NCBI GenBank assembly: GCA_050084985.1
Contig: JBITNC010000001.1
Span: forward strand, 23,808,001 to 23,872,000
DNA length: 64,000 nt
Direction of reading: 5' to 3'
Origin: Nageia nagi
Lineage: Eukaryota > Pinophyta
In this document: in pieces, positions 22,131 through 33,012 of the stretch
How positions within the stretch are numbered: position 1 is the stretch's first letter
Layout: each line of letters begins with the position of its first letter
The notes under the pieces: generated by a model
The model's database searches: none
What the model was told of the DNA's origin: nothing
What the model saw: only the letters and a program-made list of their open reading frames with translations
Made by a program: the position numbers and the translations under genes

Positions 22131-23337
22131 TGTGATCACCTAAAATCACCCTTGGAAAAATTAATTCCAACTAGGACATTCAAACCCTTAACCAATGATG
22201 CAAACACACCCACATTAGGCCCCTAGGGAACCTAAACCCACTACAATGTAGGTGTGAGCCTCCCAAGGCTACCACATGACCCCTACACCCTAATGTCAGT
22301 TCTTTAGAAAATTATCCAACACTTGATATGTAATGCTTGAACATCCATGAATGTAACATAGATTGAATAACACAAGGATGAAGCTACAAACACTAGTATA
22401 TAAGATACATAACACATAAAATGGAAAACATAATAATCAAAGATGTAATATGTAATTTATTATGGTATGGAGAAGGAGTAAAATGAGGATCTCAATAGAT
22501 CAGATCTAGGGTTCAAACCCTTACAAGTCAAACATACAAACAAGATTAGATTCACTCCCTTAGCTACCCGAATCCCCTCTTGTGAAGGATTATCCTCAAA
22601 TACTAGTAGCCATTGAAGGTAGAATCTTATCCTTGTAATTCCATTAAATGAGCTAGGTGACCCACCTAAGTCATATAATGTTAGGCTCCCAACATTGCCA
22701 CTCCTCTAGACCTTGTCTAGGAATAATGCTCAGCACTGCCAAGACTTGAATGCCCAACTAGGTTTAGTATAAAATAAGTATAATCAATAGTTAACCTCAT
22801 CATGGAGATCCATCCTCAATATATAGACTCTTGTGTCCATCTATCATGCCTCATATCATCCCAAGCCCATTCTAATCTAACATTGGGGTCAAGAGGTCAA
22901 GCATGCCAACATGGGAATCATATTGGCCTAGTATGCTAATGTGGGGGTCCCATGGGCCCAGTATGTCAACATGGGGGTCATAAAGGCCCTCAAGTATAAC
23001 ATGGGATCTAATGAGCCTCCTATGCTAATTTGGGGTTCAAGTAGCCTCATAATCCAACATGGGATATGTGGGGCCCTCCCAATGTTGGTATACTCCTATA
23101 TACACTATGGACTATACAAGATTCATGCCTATCTAGGGATTCCCACAATCTAGGATAACCCATTACAATTAACACAACACTAATCAAGGAGAGATGTTCC
23201 ATTACTAGGGCCAAGGTGGGGTATATAGACCATAAGCTCATGTTTGATTTACACTAGTACAACATGACCCTAAACAAATATGTATAATACAAAGAGGCCA
23301 TGATACAATTATTCATTGGCTCAAATGGGACATCACA
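22131..23337 (-). mobile_element. 5' LTR of element E
   Basis: Begins TGTGATGTCCCATTTGAGCC at 23337 and ends GGTGATCACA at 22131 on the minus strand. Matches 14673-15910. Bordered by CTATC, matching 4 of 5 bases of the duplication at the other end. Contains its own AACATGGGG tandem array at about 22890-23090. Confidence 0.85.
22890..23090. repeat. AACATGGGG short tandem array in LTR of element E
   Basis: About six degenerate units of 30-36 bp, each carrying CCAACATGGGGGTC or a close variant followed by a TANNAGCCT-like block. The corresponding arrays are at about 15475-15665 and 18435-18625. Present in all LTR copies, so it predates insertion. Confidence 0.6.
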
Positions 23338-23413
23338 CTATCCTAGCACATATAACCAAGTTTCTCCTCCTCCTTTCTTCCATGGACCATCACATCATTT
23401 ATTGATCATGTAA
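23338..23413 (+). pseudogene. 3' continuation of the interrupted Ser/Pro/Tyr-rich frame
   Basis: Right flank of element E. Joining it to 14667 with one copy of the 5-bp duplication keeps the reading frame and gives about 25 more codons to a TAA at 23411. See the entry at 14206. Confidence 0.4.
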
Positions 23414-24014
23414 AATCCCATATTTTATAAACTAAATTTTAGAATGATATAATATTTTTATAGAAAATATCTTCTTCTACCTCTTCTACTACCATGCCCA
23501 CATATTCTCTCATCATGACCTCATCCATAGCTCTAATATCAGTTAGTACATAAACTATATCCCCAAAAATGGGGCCTACCTCATCTAGTCCATCATCCAC
23601 ATCTTTTCCTATTAGTAGCCAAGAAGTAATTCTTCCTTTAACAACCAAGTAAGTCCTCAACACATATCATCCCACAGTTCAAATACAAACATGGGGGAAT
23701 ATGTTGTTTAGAATGTACACTTGTCTTCTCTTGGTATATGAACTATAAGAAACTATGGTTTTCTTCCTTTTAGTGGATAAAAAGGTAGTAACCTATGGGT
23801 AAGTGCAAGAATATGAGTCCCACTTTTGTCCAAAAAGTGGAGAGTTTTCCCATATGTTTAGGTTTTCTCATACTTGATCCTAAAATTTGAAGCACTTAGA
23901 TTCTGATTCTTGAAAAAGGTCAATTAGGGTAAAATGTAGTTCTCAAAGTCTATTTTTCAAATATTTAATTTATTATAATACCCAAATTATATAAATTAAT
24001 ATTTGGTAGGCATG
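23414..24014. other. No recognised gene
   Basis: A minus-strand frame of 74 codons at 23439-23663 (WLLIGKDVDDGLDEVGPIFG, ending EEDIFYKN) is open but matches no family known to me and has no supporting context. Confidence 0.3.
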
Positions 24015-24722
24015 TTTAAAATCCATTGTTTAAAAAATACAGTTTCAAGACCATACCGCCATTGTGTCCGACAAGCATAATTGGACCTAAATTAAAATAT
24101 ATTTTAAAATAATTTTGGGTAAATATACATAAGAAACTAAATATTGTGTAGGATATGTTTTTGTAATTTTTTCATGAATATTTTATTTTTTATTATTATT
24201 TTATTGATTATGATTATCATTTCAAAACTTACTCATGTTCGATAAGCATAATTTAACCTAAAATTATCATTTTTAATTTATTTTTTATCTTATGAATAAT
24301 TGTATGGAGATTATTTAAATATATTATTTTTTTCAAAATTCTAAAAAAATAAAAAGTTATTAAACAAATACAGAACTCAGTATTTAAAAAATGCAATTTT
24401 AGGACCATACCCATCATGTCTGTCAAGCATAATTGGATCTAAATTAAAACATTTATTTAAATCCTTTTAGTTAAAGATACCTAAGAAACTAAAGATTTTA
24501 GAGGATATTTTTAAATATTTTTTCATGAATATTTTAATGTTTATTATTTTTATTTTCCATGATTATTGTTTCAAAAAATACTCATGTCTGATAAGCATAA
24601 TTTGAATAAAACTTATCATTTTTAATTTATTTTTTATTTAAATTGTGAATAATTGTATGGAGATTGTGTACATATTTTTTTCATAGTTCCAAAAAAAAAG
24701 TTATTAAACAAATACAAAAACA
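24015..24722. repeat. Two tandem copies of a 354-bp AT-rich unit
   Basis: GACCATACCGCCATTGTGTC at 24049 and GACCATACCCATCATGTCTG at 24403 mark the start of matching sequence that ends in TTATTAAACAAATACA (about 24363 and 24705). Within each unit a CAAGCATAATTGGA block is echoed about 180 bp later by TAAGCATAATTTRA, so the unit is itself an old half-repeat. Confidence 0.75.
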
Positions 24723-25326
24723 TATTAGTTCATAAGACTTCCTCCAAGGTGGGACTCATCTTCTTACACTTACCCCTATACTTAGGACCATCTGAGTGTT
24801 CTACGTCCATTATCTTCATAGGTATTGACACAACAATTATCATATCCAATATGCCCTTATCTTAGTAGTTGTTTATAGAAACCATAGGTCATATGGAAAA
24901 TCCATATTATGTTTTACACTACTTACATTGATGCCAATGGCAAGGGAATGGGATATAATATTATGAGCAAGGGTCTTAATGTATTTTCATCTTTATCACT
25001 CATTAATGAATAATAATCATGTCTTATTTTTATCATGAGATCTGATCTTTGATAGCATATCTTAATCATGAACAATGAGCACTTATCAATGGTAAATGCA
25101 TATGTTGTTTACATCACCCTTTTCCACCTATCATATCATAGTTTGAGATTCAAGGTACCATCCCTCTCCAATCAAGGTCAATACCCCCACATATTAGCAT
25201 ATTGGAAATACATCATACATATTAGCTTTAGCATTATCCTTGACCATAATCATTTACTTACCATTACTTGGAGTAAAATCATCATTATACCATTGTGATC
25301 AAGACATGAATATTATCCTCCTCATG
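24723..25326. other. No gene seen
   Basis: AT-rich, no coding or repeat structure I can support. Confidence 0.3.
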
Positions 25327-25690
25327 GTCTATTTAACATAGGGAAAGGTGATCATTAGCATTATCATCTTTTCTATTCATTTAACATGGGGCAAAGATTA
25401 TAATTTTGAGAATTATCTCCCTTGCTATCCATTTAACATGGGGTAAGGTAAGCATTATCATTATCTCCTTTGCAATCCATTCAACATGGGGCAAGGTAAT
25501 AATTGGCATTATATCCCTTGCAATTCATTTAACATGGGGCAAGTTAATAATTAGCATTATCTCCCTTATAATCCATTTAACATGGGTGAAGGTAATCATT
25601 GACATTATCACCCTTGCAATCCATTCAATATAGGGCAAGTTAATCATTAACATTATCTTCCTTGTGATCCATTCAACATGGGGCAAGGAT
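25327..25690. repeat. 48-bp minisatellite, about 7-8 units
   Basis: Each unit starts ATTYAACATGGGGCAAGGT and ends CCTTGCAATCC. The spacing is 48 bp in the central copies, slightly longer in the first two. Because 48 is a multiple of three, both strands show open frames of about 75 codons with a 16-residue repeat (for example IISLAIHLTWGKV); these are not taken as genes. Confidence 0.8.
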
Positions 25691-25839
25691 AGAATTATCA
25701 CTTTGTATACCATCACTTGGGAAAAATTTAGCATTATTACATAATTTAGCATAAAATATCATAATCCAAACATAAATACATGTTTCCATAAAGTAGATCA
25801 TTTCGGATTGACCATATCTTTGAGAGCATTTAACAAATG

Positions 25840-26460
25840 TGTAGATTCCTAAAAATGAATTATTATTTATTAAATAATTCATTTTAGAGCCTCAATGATG
25901 TATTATATGAAAAGAGGTTAAATAATACCCAAATTCATATCAAAGATATGTAATATGTCTAGTGGACCCTTGTGGCATGTACAAGAAGTCCGAAAAGATC
26001 AAATTCATGTAAACTTGTATCATATATAAAGACATCAATTAATGACCTTAAACCTTATGGGAAAGTCAATATGAGGAGGACCCTAGAGAGATTATAGCAT
26101 ATGTTACATCAATCTATTATGTACAAATATTATTTGTAAGTTATATCTTATGTTTGCTCTTTGATGATTCTTTCATTCGCTCATTGCTACATTCTTGATT
26201 GCATCTATTATATTGCTTATTTTAGGTTGCTAGTAGTGTACCTCTTTTAGGTTGCTAATAGTGTGTATTTGAATGAATGTATGCTCATATTTTATATATG
26301 TTCCTTCTCATATAATGAATATGTGATTTAAATGAACACAAGTATCTTTCTATTATTTGTTAGTACCATATTTGAAATATATGCATCAATAAAACAAAGT
26401 ATACCAATAGTGCATTAATTAACCCCTATAAACAATTATATACATTATTTTAGCTCTAAA
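25840..26460 (+). mobile_element. 5' LTR of element A (Tat-lineage Ty3/Gypsy)
   Basis: TGTAGATTCCTAAAAATGAA... to ...TAGCTCTAAA, followed by TTTTGGTGAACCC. Matches the 3' LTR at 32199-32795 and has related ends to LTRs of F and B. Flanking 5-mers AAATG (25835-25839) and ATATG (32796-32800) agree at 4 of 5. The TATA box is CATATATAAAGACA at about 26024. Confidence 0.85.
26021..26037 (+). promoter_or_regulatory. TATA box in LTR of element A
   Basis: TATCATATATAAAGACA. The same ATCATATATAAAG occurs in the duplicated LTR (about 26747) and in both LTRs of element B (about 52923 and 60900), so it is conserved across the family. Confidence 0.55.
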
Positions 26461-26462
26461 TT

Positions 26463-26480
26463 TTGGTGAACCCATTTGTT
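26463..26480 (+). other. Primer-binding site of element A
   Basis: TGGTGAACCCATTTGTTC two bases after the 5' LTR. The second copy at 27192 reads TGGTGAACCCATTTGCTC. Same type as in B and F. Confidence 0.6.
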
Positions 26481-27429
26481 CAATTCATCTTGATCTTCCA
26501 ATGAGATCTTTTGAAACCTTTATATCAAATCTATGCCACCAATGGTATAAATTACTATTCCTAGGTTGTTAGCGATGTGGAAATGAAGCATATTGTGCCT
26601 CTCCTTTGGGAATTGAATATGACATGACGAAAATGAGAAAAGGAGTTAAATAATACCCAAAGTAATATCAAAGCTATGTAATATGTCTAGTGGACCCTTG
26701 TGACATGTACAAGAGGTCCAAAAAGATCAAAGTCATGTAAACTTATATCATATATAAAGACATCAATTAATGACCTTAAACCTTATGGGCAAGTGAATAT
26801 GAGGTGGATTCTAGAGAGATTATAGCACATGTTACATCACTCTATTATGCACAAATATTATTCATAAGTTATATCTTATGTTTGCTATTTTATGATTCTT
26901 TCGTTTGCTCATCTCTACATTCTTGATTGCATATGTTACATTGCTTATTTTAGGTTGCTAGCAGCATACCTCTTTTAGGCCACTAATGGTGTGCAGTTGA
27001 ATTAATGTGTGTTCATCTTTTATACATGTTACTTATAGGAGAATTAATATACAATTTAAATGAACACAAGTATCTTTCTATTATTCATTAGTACCATATT
27101 TCAAATATATGCATCAATAAAATAAAGTAGACCAATAGTGCACTAATTAACCCCCATAAACAATTATATGCATTATTTTGGGTCTACATTTTGGTGAACC
27201 CATTTGCTCAATTCATCTTGCCATTTGGATGAGATCTTGTGAAACCTCTATATTGAATCTACACCATTAATGGTATACATTACTATTCCTAGGTTGTTAG
27301 CAATGCAAAAATGGAGCATATTGTGCCTCTCCTTCGAGAATTGAATATGACATGATCAAAATGTGAAAATAAATAGCAACAATAAATCATTCAAGTAGTT
27401 CAACATCTAGTCCTTCTATCCAACATGGG

Positions 27430-28400
27430 AATTCTAATATCATACAATCATAAATTTAGGATGAATATGGTGGCATCTTCACTTCACCCTTGATAGATGA
27501 CATCCACAATTTTCCCCTACCACTCGACCATAAGGCCCCCAAGTTCAAGATGCTTAGCAGAGAACAAGATCCCAAACAACATCTCATTAGCTTTTAGGAG
27601 GAGTGCTTGCTAAAGTTAGGATTGGAGGAGAGATTGATGGTAAAATTATTCCCAAGGAATCTAAAAGGGGATGCTAGTTAATGGTTCTATGCTCTACCAG
27701 GTAATTTGGTGGATTCATTGATCAAGACCTTAGTCGAAGCATTTATGGGCCAATACAAGAACAATAAAAAGGAGTCAAGTAATGTGTCTAAATTATGTGC
27801 ACTTCAACAAGGAAGTAATGAAACCCTAGAGAAGTATATTCTATGATTTAAAAAGGTATGGTAATCTATTCAAAGTAAATTATATGAGAATGAAATTTGT
27901 GTTATTTTTCATGAATCTATTATACCTATTCTTCATTTGCATGCTTCTAGCATTAAAGATATAGGTTTCAGTATACTTGTTCAATATTTATTGCTAAAAG
28001 AGAAGGTATTATTAGCTTTGGGTGAACTTAAGTATGCACCTAACCCTTTTGTTAAAAAAAATTGTAAAACATATGCAAAGAAAGATGAAAAACTAGTACA
28101 TATGGTGGATATACCTACTTCTCCTCGAAAATCTCAAAGGTCTAATACTACAAAAGAGAATTCATATACATTCAATGTACAACCATGCATTATTTTGATG
28201 GATCTAATGAAAAGAGGATTGTTGCATCCTATTGCATGCTCTTCTTAAGATGATAATACCCCTAGGGGATGCTTTTATGCCTATTGCACTTACCATCAAA
28301 GAAAAGGGCATGCTACAAATTTTTGCAAGATATTAGAGACAATAATATTGGAGTTTGTTGAATAGGGAAGGGTATAAAATTTATGAAATCCTTTCCAACC
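27430..28400 (+). pseudogene. gag: Gag of element A
   Basis: Retrotransposon Gag remnant: LDHKAPKFKMLSREQDPKQH, KLFPRNLKGDAS, then YKNNKKESSNVSKLCALQQG, KYIL.FKKVW and a long C-terminal part (open 27937-28245). A CHHC zinc knuckle YCTYHQRKGHATNFCKILE (Cys-x2-His-x4-His-x4-Cys, about 28283-28336) is intact, the form usual in Tat-type Gag. Stops at several places (near 27590, 27680, 27845 and 28246) and frameshifts. Closely parallel to the Gag of B at 53520. Confidence 0.82.
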
Positions 28401-28489
28401 AAGGACCTACAATCAATACCATATTAGTGGAAAAGGAGGTTTATGCCAACTTGAGAAAAGGATGCCCATGCCATGTTCCAAATCTAGTC

Positions 28490-29230
28490 ATAATGGAACA
28501 AGTATCCCACCTAATCCTAAAGTATATAGCATTATTGATCAATTAAAAAATACACCTACAAAATCAATCTATATGATCTTATTTCTACTTCTCAAGTTCA
28601 TAGGGATATATTATATGCCTTGTTTAAAAATGAAACTATCCCTACTAATATTTTAGCTGCTATATTTTCTAAAAAACTTAGAACTATTAAGGAAGATGAT
28701 GTTATTTCTTTTTACAAATCTGAAAAGATTAATCAAGAATTGTTAGATGAATGTTCAACTTTTTATATCACACCTATGGTTGATGGGTGGGAATTTAAAT
28801 GAACAATGGTAGAAAATGGATCAGCTGTAAATGCATGCTCTAATCTTTTTTTGATTCAATTACAAGCAAAAGGTGTAGAAATCCCTCCATTAAAAGAAGC
28901 TACTTTCATAATTAGGGCCTATGATAGTTCATCAAAGAAACCATTAGGAATAGATATAATTATGTTTACTACAGGTGTAAGGACTATAGCAACAAATTTT
29001 TAGGTTGTAGAGTCCAAGCTATTGATATAACATGCTATTGAGGAGACCATGGATTCATGATATGGATGTAGTACCATCCACATTACATGGAAGATTGAAA
29101 TTCAAATTCTAAGATGAAGTACATACATTCATGGGAGATCTTGAACCATATGCATGTTGTAATGTTGCTAATTTTGAAGATCTTGCCATGTTACCACCAT
29201 GACATGAGATAGAACCCTTAGAATGTCCTA
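28490..29230 (+). pseudogene. pro: Gag-protease linker and aspartic protease of element A
   Basis: A frame matching YSIIDQLKNTPTKS and KLRTIKEDDVISFYKSEK leads to the retropepsin part from 28806: MVENGSAVNACSNLFLIQLQ, ATFIIRAYDSSSKKPLG, then RPWIHDMDVVPSTLHG-like sequence near 29040-29090. The active-site triad reads Glu-Asn-Gly in place of Asp-Ser/Thr-Gly, so the catalytic Asp is lost. Element B keeps Asp-Asn-Gly, which suggests Asn at the second position is ancestral in this family. Confidence 0.75.
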
Positions 29231-29459
29231 CATAGGGGGAAATTGTATCAAATAGGTCCATATCATAGAGACAAGTATGGGAACCTACAAAATTAATGAT
29301 ATAGAATTGTTTGAATCTATAAAAGATTTGGGATGACCATGGATGTTAGCTATTGAAGTCTATCATCAACATGCAATACTACCAATAGGCCACCAATAGC
29401 ATGACTGTGATGAAGATAATGATCAATCTTGCTTTGCCTTATTTGAAACATCAAACTAG

Positions 29460-30180
29460 ACTTCTTCAATGGGTATACCATCGTATTCTAAACTAGGTAA
29501 GATCTTTCCCTCTTCATTTTTTCATAAGTACATGGTTCAAAATTTCAAATAAAAAGGGGGGTTTACAAAAATCTAAACAAGGAATGCCTACTTTCCCTAA
29601 TGCTTTTAAGGCTAAAATGACCAAAACAAGATTAGGTAGTGATGGTTAAGTAAAAAAAAATGGGGTCCAATGAAATTTATTAAAGATTGCAATTTAATAG
29701 AGTTATCAAATGATATTAATGTAGATACATGGATTTATGATTCCATACCTCTTGAATTTGACTATTTTAGTATTGATGATGATCTTCTTGAATACTTAGG
29801 GGCACACTTATAATTTCCCAAATCTAATGAGAAACACAAAGCAACTTATATCCTTAATGAATATGCTTATTTTGGTCAAGAGATCAATTTTCATGAAGTA
29901 TTGTAGGTTCAACCATTAGATGCAGCTATGGATGACATACAAACCGTGGAAGAATTGCCCTCCTTACTGCAAAAGAAAGAAGATCTTAGATTTCCATAAG
30001 AGGAGTTAACACCCATCAATATTGGCACTTTGAATGATGAAATATGGATACAAATTAGAGCAACCCTACCTCCTCCACAATAAGAAAGGTACAAAAATAA
30101 ATTCATTGAATATTCTAAGAATTTTTCTTTGTATTATGATGATATGCTACGTTTAGATCCTTCATTTGTTATGCATAATT
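29460..30180 (+). pseudogene. Protease-RT linker with decayed G-patch-like motif, element A
   Basis: Parallels 55610-56340 of element B: a start near MPSYSKLGKIFPSSFF, then HKYMVQNF. A KGGG/SKQGMP part follows that needs a frameshift to read, then RLGSDG. The glycine-rich motif corresponds to the G-patch-like segment in B but is broken. Further on EYLGAHL and NEYAYFGQEINFHEVL match B closely. Confidence 0.6.
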
Positions 30181-30725
30181 TACCATTGAAAGAGGGATCC
30201 AAGACAATCAAATAAAAATAAAGAAAGATGCATCCTTCCAAGGCATTACTAGTCAAGAAAGAGATTGAGAAATATTTGAATGTTGGATTTATAAGGACAA
30301 TTGACTATTTTGAATAATTGGCTCACATTGTCCCACTTGAGTTGGAGATCCCCTCCCTTAGGATTTCCTTATAAGGTGACATATCTAATTAAGATGTAAG
30401 AAAATCAAGATTGCAATAGCTAAAATCACTAGATGAGAAGAGGATAATAGCCATTGAACATCAAAAAGTATACCATGCAAAACTCAAGTTAGCATTTGGA
30501 AAGAAAATCAAAGAAAAGGAGTTCAAGGTAGGGGATCTAGTGTTGAAAGAAAACATCAACAAAATAATAGCAAATGATGAAGCAAAAGGTAAGTTTGAGC
30601 CCAATTGGCTTGGCCCATATGTTGTAATTGAAGCAACAGGATTAGGTGCATATAGACTATCATCCATGGATGGAAAAGAAGAACCAATATTCAATGCCAT
30701 CCATATTAAATGCTTCTATTCTTAG
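30181..30725 (+). pseudogene. pol: RT start fused to integrase end by internal deletion, element A
   Basis: From about 30190 the frame gives the beginning of RT (MHPSKALLVKKEIEKYLNVG, FIRTIDYFE.LAHIVP). At about 30338 it switches without a gap to LELEIPSLRISL, which lies late in integrase. The end of integrase follows (EHQKVYHAKLKLAFGKKI, VGDLVLKENINK, KGKFEPNWLGPYVVIEATGL) and stops at TAG 30723-30725. Compared with element B, about 2.6 kb (B positions roughly 56497-59120) is missing: RT core, both RNase H domains and the integrase catalytic core. Confidence 0.82.
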
Positions 30726-31264
30726 ATATGATAGCTTCATGCCCTACAAAACATACAATTCATGAGAAGAGAAACATAAACTCTTATTTTTTTTATAAAA
30801 TCCAAATATTCCCATGGTGCTAGTGGTGTACACTGCAAGCAAGCTACAAATGATGTAAAAAAATGAATGAGAAATATTACTATTATTATTATATAGTATG
30901 ATCTCCTCTTATGGACTTCACTCTACATTCTATGCTACATTTCTCATAAGCTTTGAACCATAATAGTCTCCTCCATGCATTACCGACTCATGAATGTTAC
31001 TTACCTAACAATGTGGATTTGGGCTTTGGCATGTATGGTATGCTTCATGCATCTAACAAACCTACACCCCTTCCCCACTTTATAACATCAGCTAGGGGGC
31101 AATATCATCTTCAATTCCAAGCATGCTACAATAATAGATATTGAAGAATAAAAGGTAAAATAATTTCATTTTTGTAAAATTCAAGGACTTATATGCCACC
31201 AGTGATGTGCATAACTATAAGTAGGCCACCAATGATGTGTAAAATATCAAAATAAAAAAAAATA

Positions 31265-31645
31265 GTATGATATTCTAATGTCTATGAACCATGGACATAA
31301 AATGCAAGGTCACTAATGGCCAACAATATGGATAGCGAGAGTTCACTCACTTAAAAGTAAATTAGTAATGCAATTGTGAGAAAATTATTGACATTGGATC
31401 ATCTCCAATGGATGATGCAACCTACTATGCATCCATATAGTTTATTTCTTTGAAGAAATCTAAAGTATAATGTCTTGGATCATATACATAAAATGTATGA
31501 TCATCAATGGCCATTTTTACAACTAGTGAGAGTTGACTCATGTAAAAGATAAAATTGGTGATGCAATCATTAGTATATTGTTGACATTAACTCATCATCA
31601 ATGAACAATGCCACTCATTATGCATTCAAACCATTTTATGACTAA
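31265..31645 (+). repeat. 191-bp tandem repeat in 3' non-coding region of element A
   Basis: Two copies, marked by GAGAGTTCACTCAC at 31337 and GAGAGTTGACTCATG at 31528, with ATCAATGGCCA and TGACATT.GATCATC blocks around them. Element B carries three copies of the same unit. Sequence between the end of pol and this array (30726-31264) and after it (31646-32182) is non-coding. Confidence 0.75.
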
Positions 31646-32182
31646 TAATTTATTACAAGTATCTACATCCTAAAGAGCAAAACAAAATACAAAGAATTGC
31701 ATGCTATCAATGATATGCACACTATTCCTTACACTGCCAATGGAATCCATTTCATCATCATCTCACTATAGTCAAAGCAGATCCCTTCTATTTCAAGGTA
31801 TGGACATAAGTGTGAATGGTTCTTGAGTATCAAACATGATGGAATGACCAAATTCATGGTTGAAGTAGTACAAGGGGCAAAATCACATCTTCCATTTCCA
31901 TAGCTAGATTTGGTACCATACATCTACATTATCATAGTCATTTCCATCATTAATATAGAATCATTCTTGAAGAGAGACTCTTCATTAGATTTTGCCTTGG
32001 TTTGCACTATTCAAGGACCATCCAAGCCAAAAGGGGGTAGCAAAAGACCCTCAACATCACCATCATCTACATTCATCATCTTCAAAAATAAGGGATAGTA
32101 CAATAAAAAGTTCAAAGTTCTCAAAAATAATTCTTCTACGCTTATTCTTTGGACATGTAATTTCATTTCTTCAATCACACCT

Positions 32183-32198
32183 CCAAAGAGGGGCAAAA
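32183..32198 (+). other. Polypurine tract of element A
   Basis: CCAAAGAGGGGCAAAAT immediately before the 3' LTR. Corresponds to AAAAAGGGACAAA before the 3' LTR of element B. Confidence 0.7.
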
Positions 32199-32795
32199 TT
32201 TAGATGCCTAAAAAGGAATTATTATTTATGAAATAATTCATTTTAGAGCCTCAATGATGTATTAAATGAAAAGGGGTTAAATAATATTCAAAGTCTTATC
32301 AAAGCTATGTAATATGTCTAGTGGATCCTTGTGTCATGTACAAGAGGTCAAAAAAAATCAAAGTCACATAAACTTGTATCATATTAAACCTTACAAGAAA
32401 GTGAATATGAGAAGGACTCTAGAGAGATTGTAGCACATGTCACATCACTCTATTATGTGCAAATATTATTTTTAAGTTATATATTATGTTTACTATTTTA
32501 TGATTCTTTCATTTGCTCATTGATACATTCTTGATTGCATCTATTATATTACTTATTTTAGGTTGCTAGCAATGTACCTCTTTTAGGCTGCTAACAGTGT
32601 GTAGTTGAATGAATGTATGCTTGTATTTTATATATGTTCCTTCTAATAGAATGAATATGAAATTTAAATGAACACAATTATCTTTTTTTATTTGTTATTG
32701 CCATATTTTAGATATATGCATCAATAAAATAAAGTAGACCAATAGTGCATTAATTAACCCCCATAAATAATTATATGCATTATTTTGGGTCTATA
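32199..32795 (+). mobile_element. 3' LTR of element A
   Basis: TTTAGATGCCTAAAAAGG... to ...GGGTCTATA. The terminal TG and CA are both mutated, but alignment to 25840-26460 fixes the edges, and the next bases ATATG form the target duplication. The two LTRs differ at many positions and by small indels, so the insertion is old. Confidence 0.82.
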
Positions 32796-33012
32796 ATATG
32801 TATCCTAACATGAGGTAGGTTTACATGCCTACATCCATCCACCATCATTATCAAAAAAATAACATTGAATATTTCTCACACATCATTGATCATCATCACC
32901 ATCGTATCATTTATCAAATTCACATCTTTCATCTTTTATCAACATCATAACCTAGTTTATTTCTATGTTAAGCCTTGCATGCTTGAAAGAACCAACCCAA
33001 AAAGGGGTATTT
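32796..33012 (+). other. 3' internal end of element G with polypurine tract
   Basis: About 215 bp that was continuous with 25839 before element A inserted. It ends AACCCAAAAAGGGGTATT, a polypurine tract directly before an LTR-type start TGTAGACATC at 33013. No coding signal. Confidence 0.45.

Larger units (their letters stand above)
25908..27360 (+). repeat. Tandem duplication of LTR plus leader in element A, about 725 bp
   Basis: AGTTAAATAATACCCAAAGT at about 26638 repeats 25913. The whole LTR from there to its end, the primer site and about 170 bp of leader are copied once, giving LTR-leader-LTR(5' truncated)-leader. The junction lies near 26631 (GACGAAAATGAGAAAAGG). The second LTR ends at 27188 (GGTCTACA). 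Confidence 0.8.

Noticed and set aside
23439-23663. 74-codon minus-strand frame (WLLIGKDVDDGLDEVGPIFG)
   Set aside because: Gene-like at first sight, but short, isolated and matching no known family; no promoter or neighbour supports it.
25406-25752. Open frames of about 75 codons on both strands with 16-residue repeats
   Set aside because: They arise from a 48-bp minisatellite whose unit is a multiple of three; frames are open on both strands and no start context is present.
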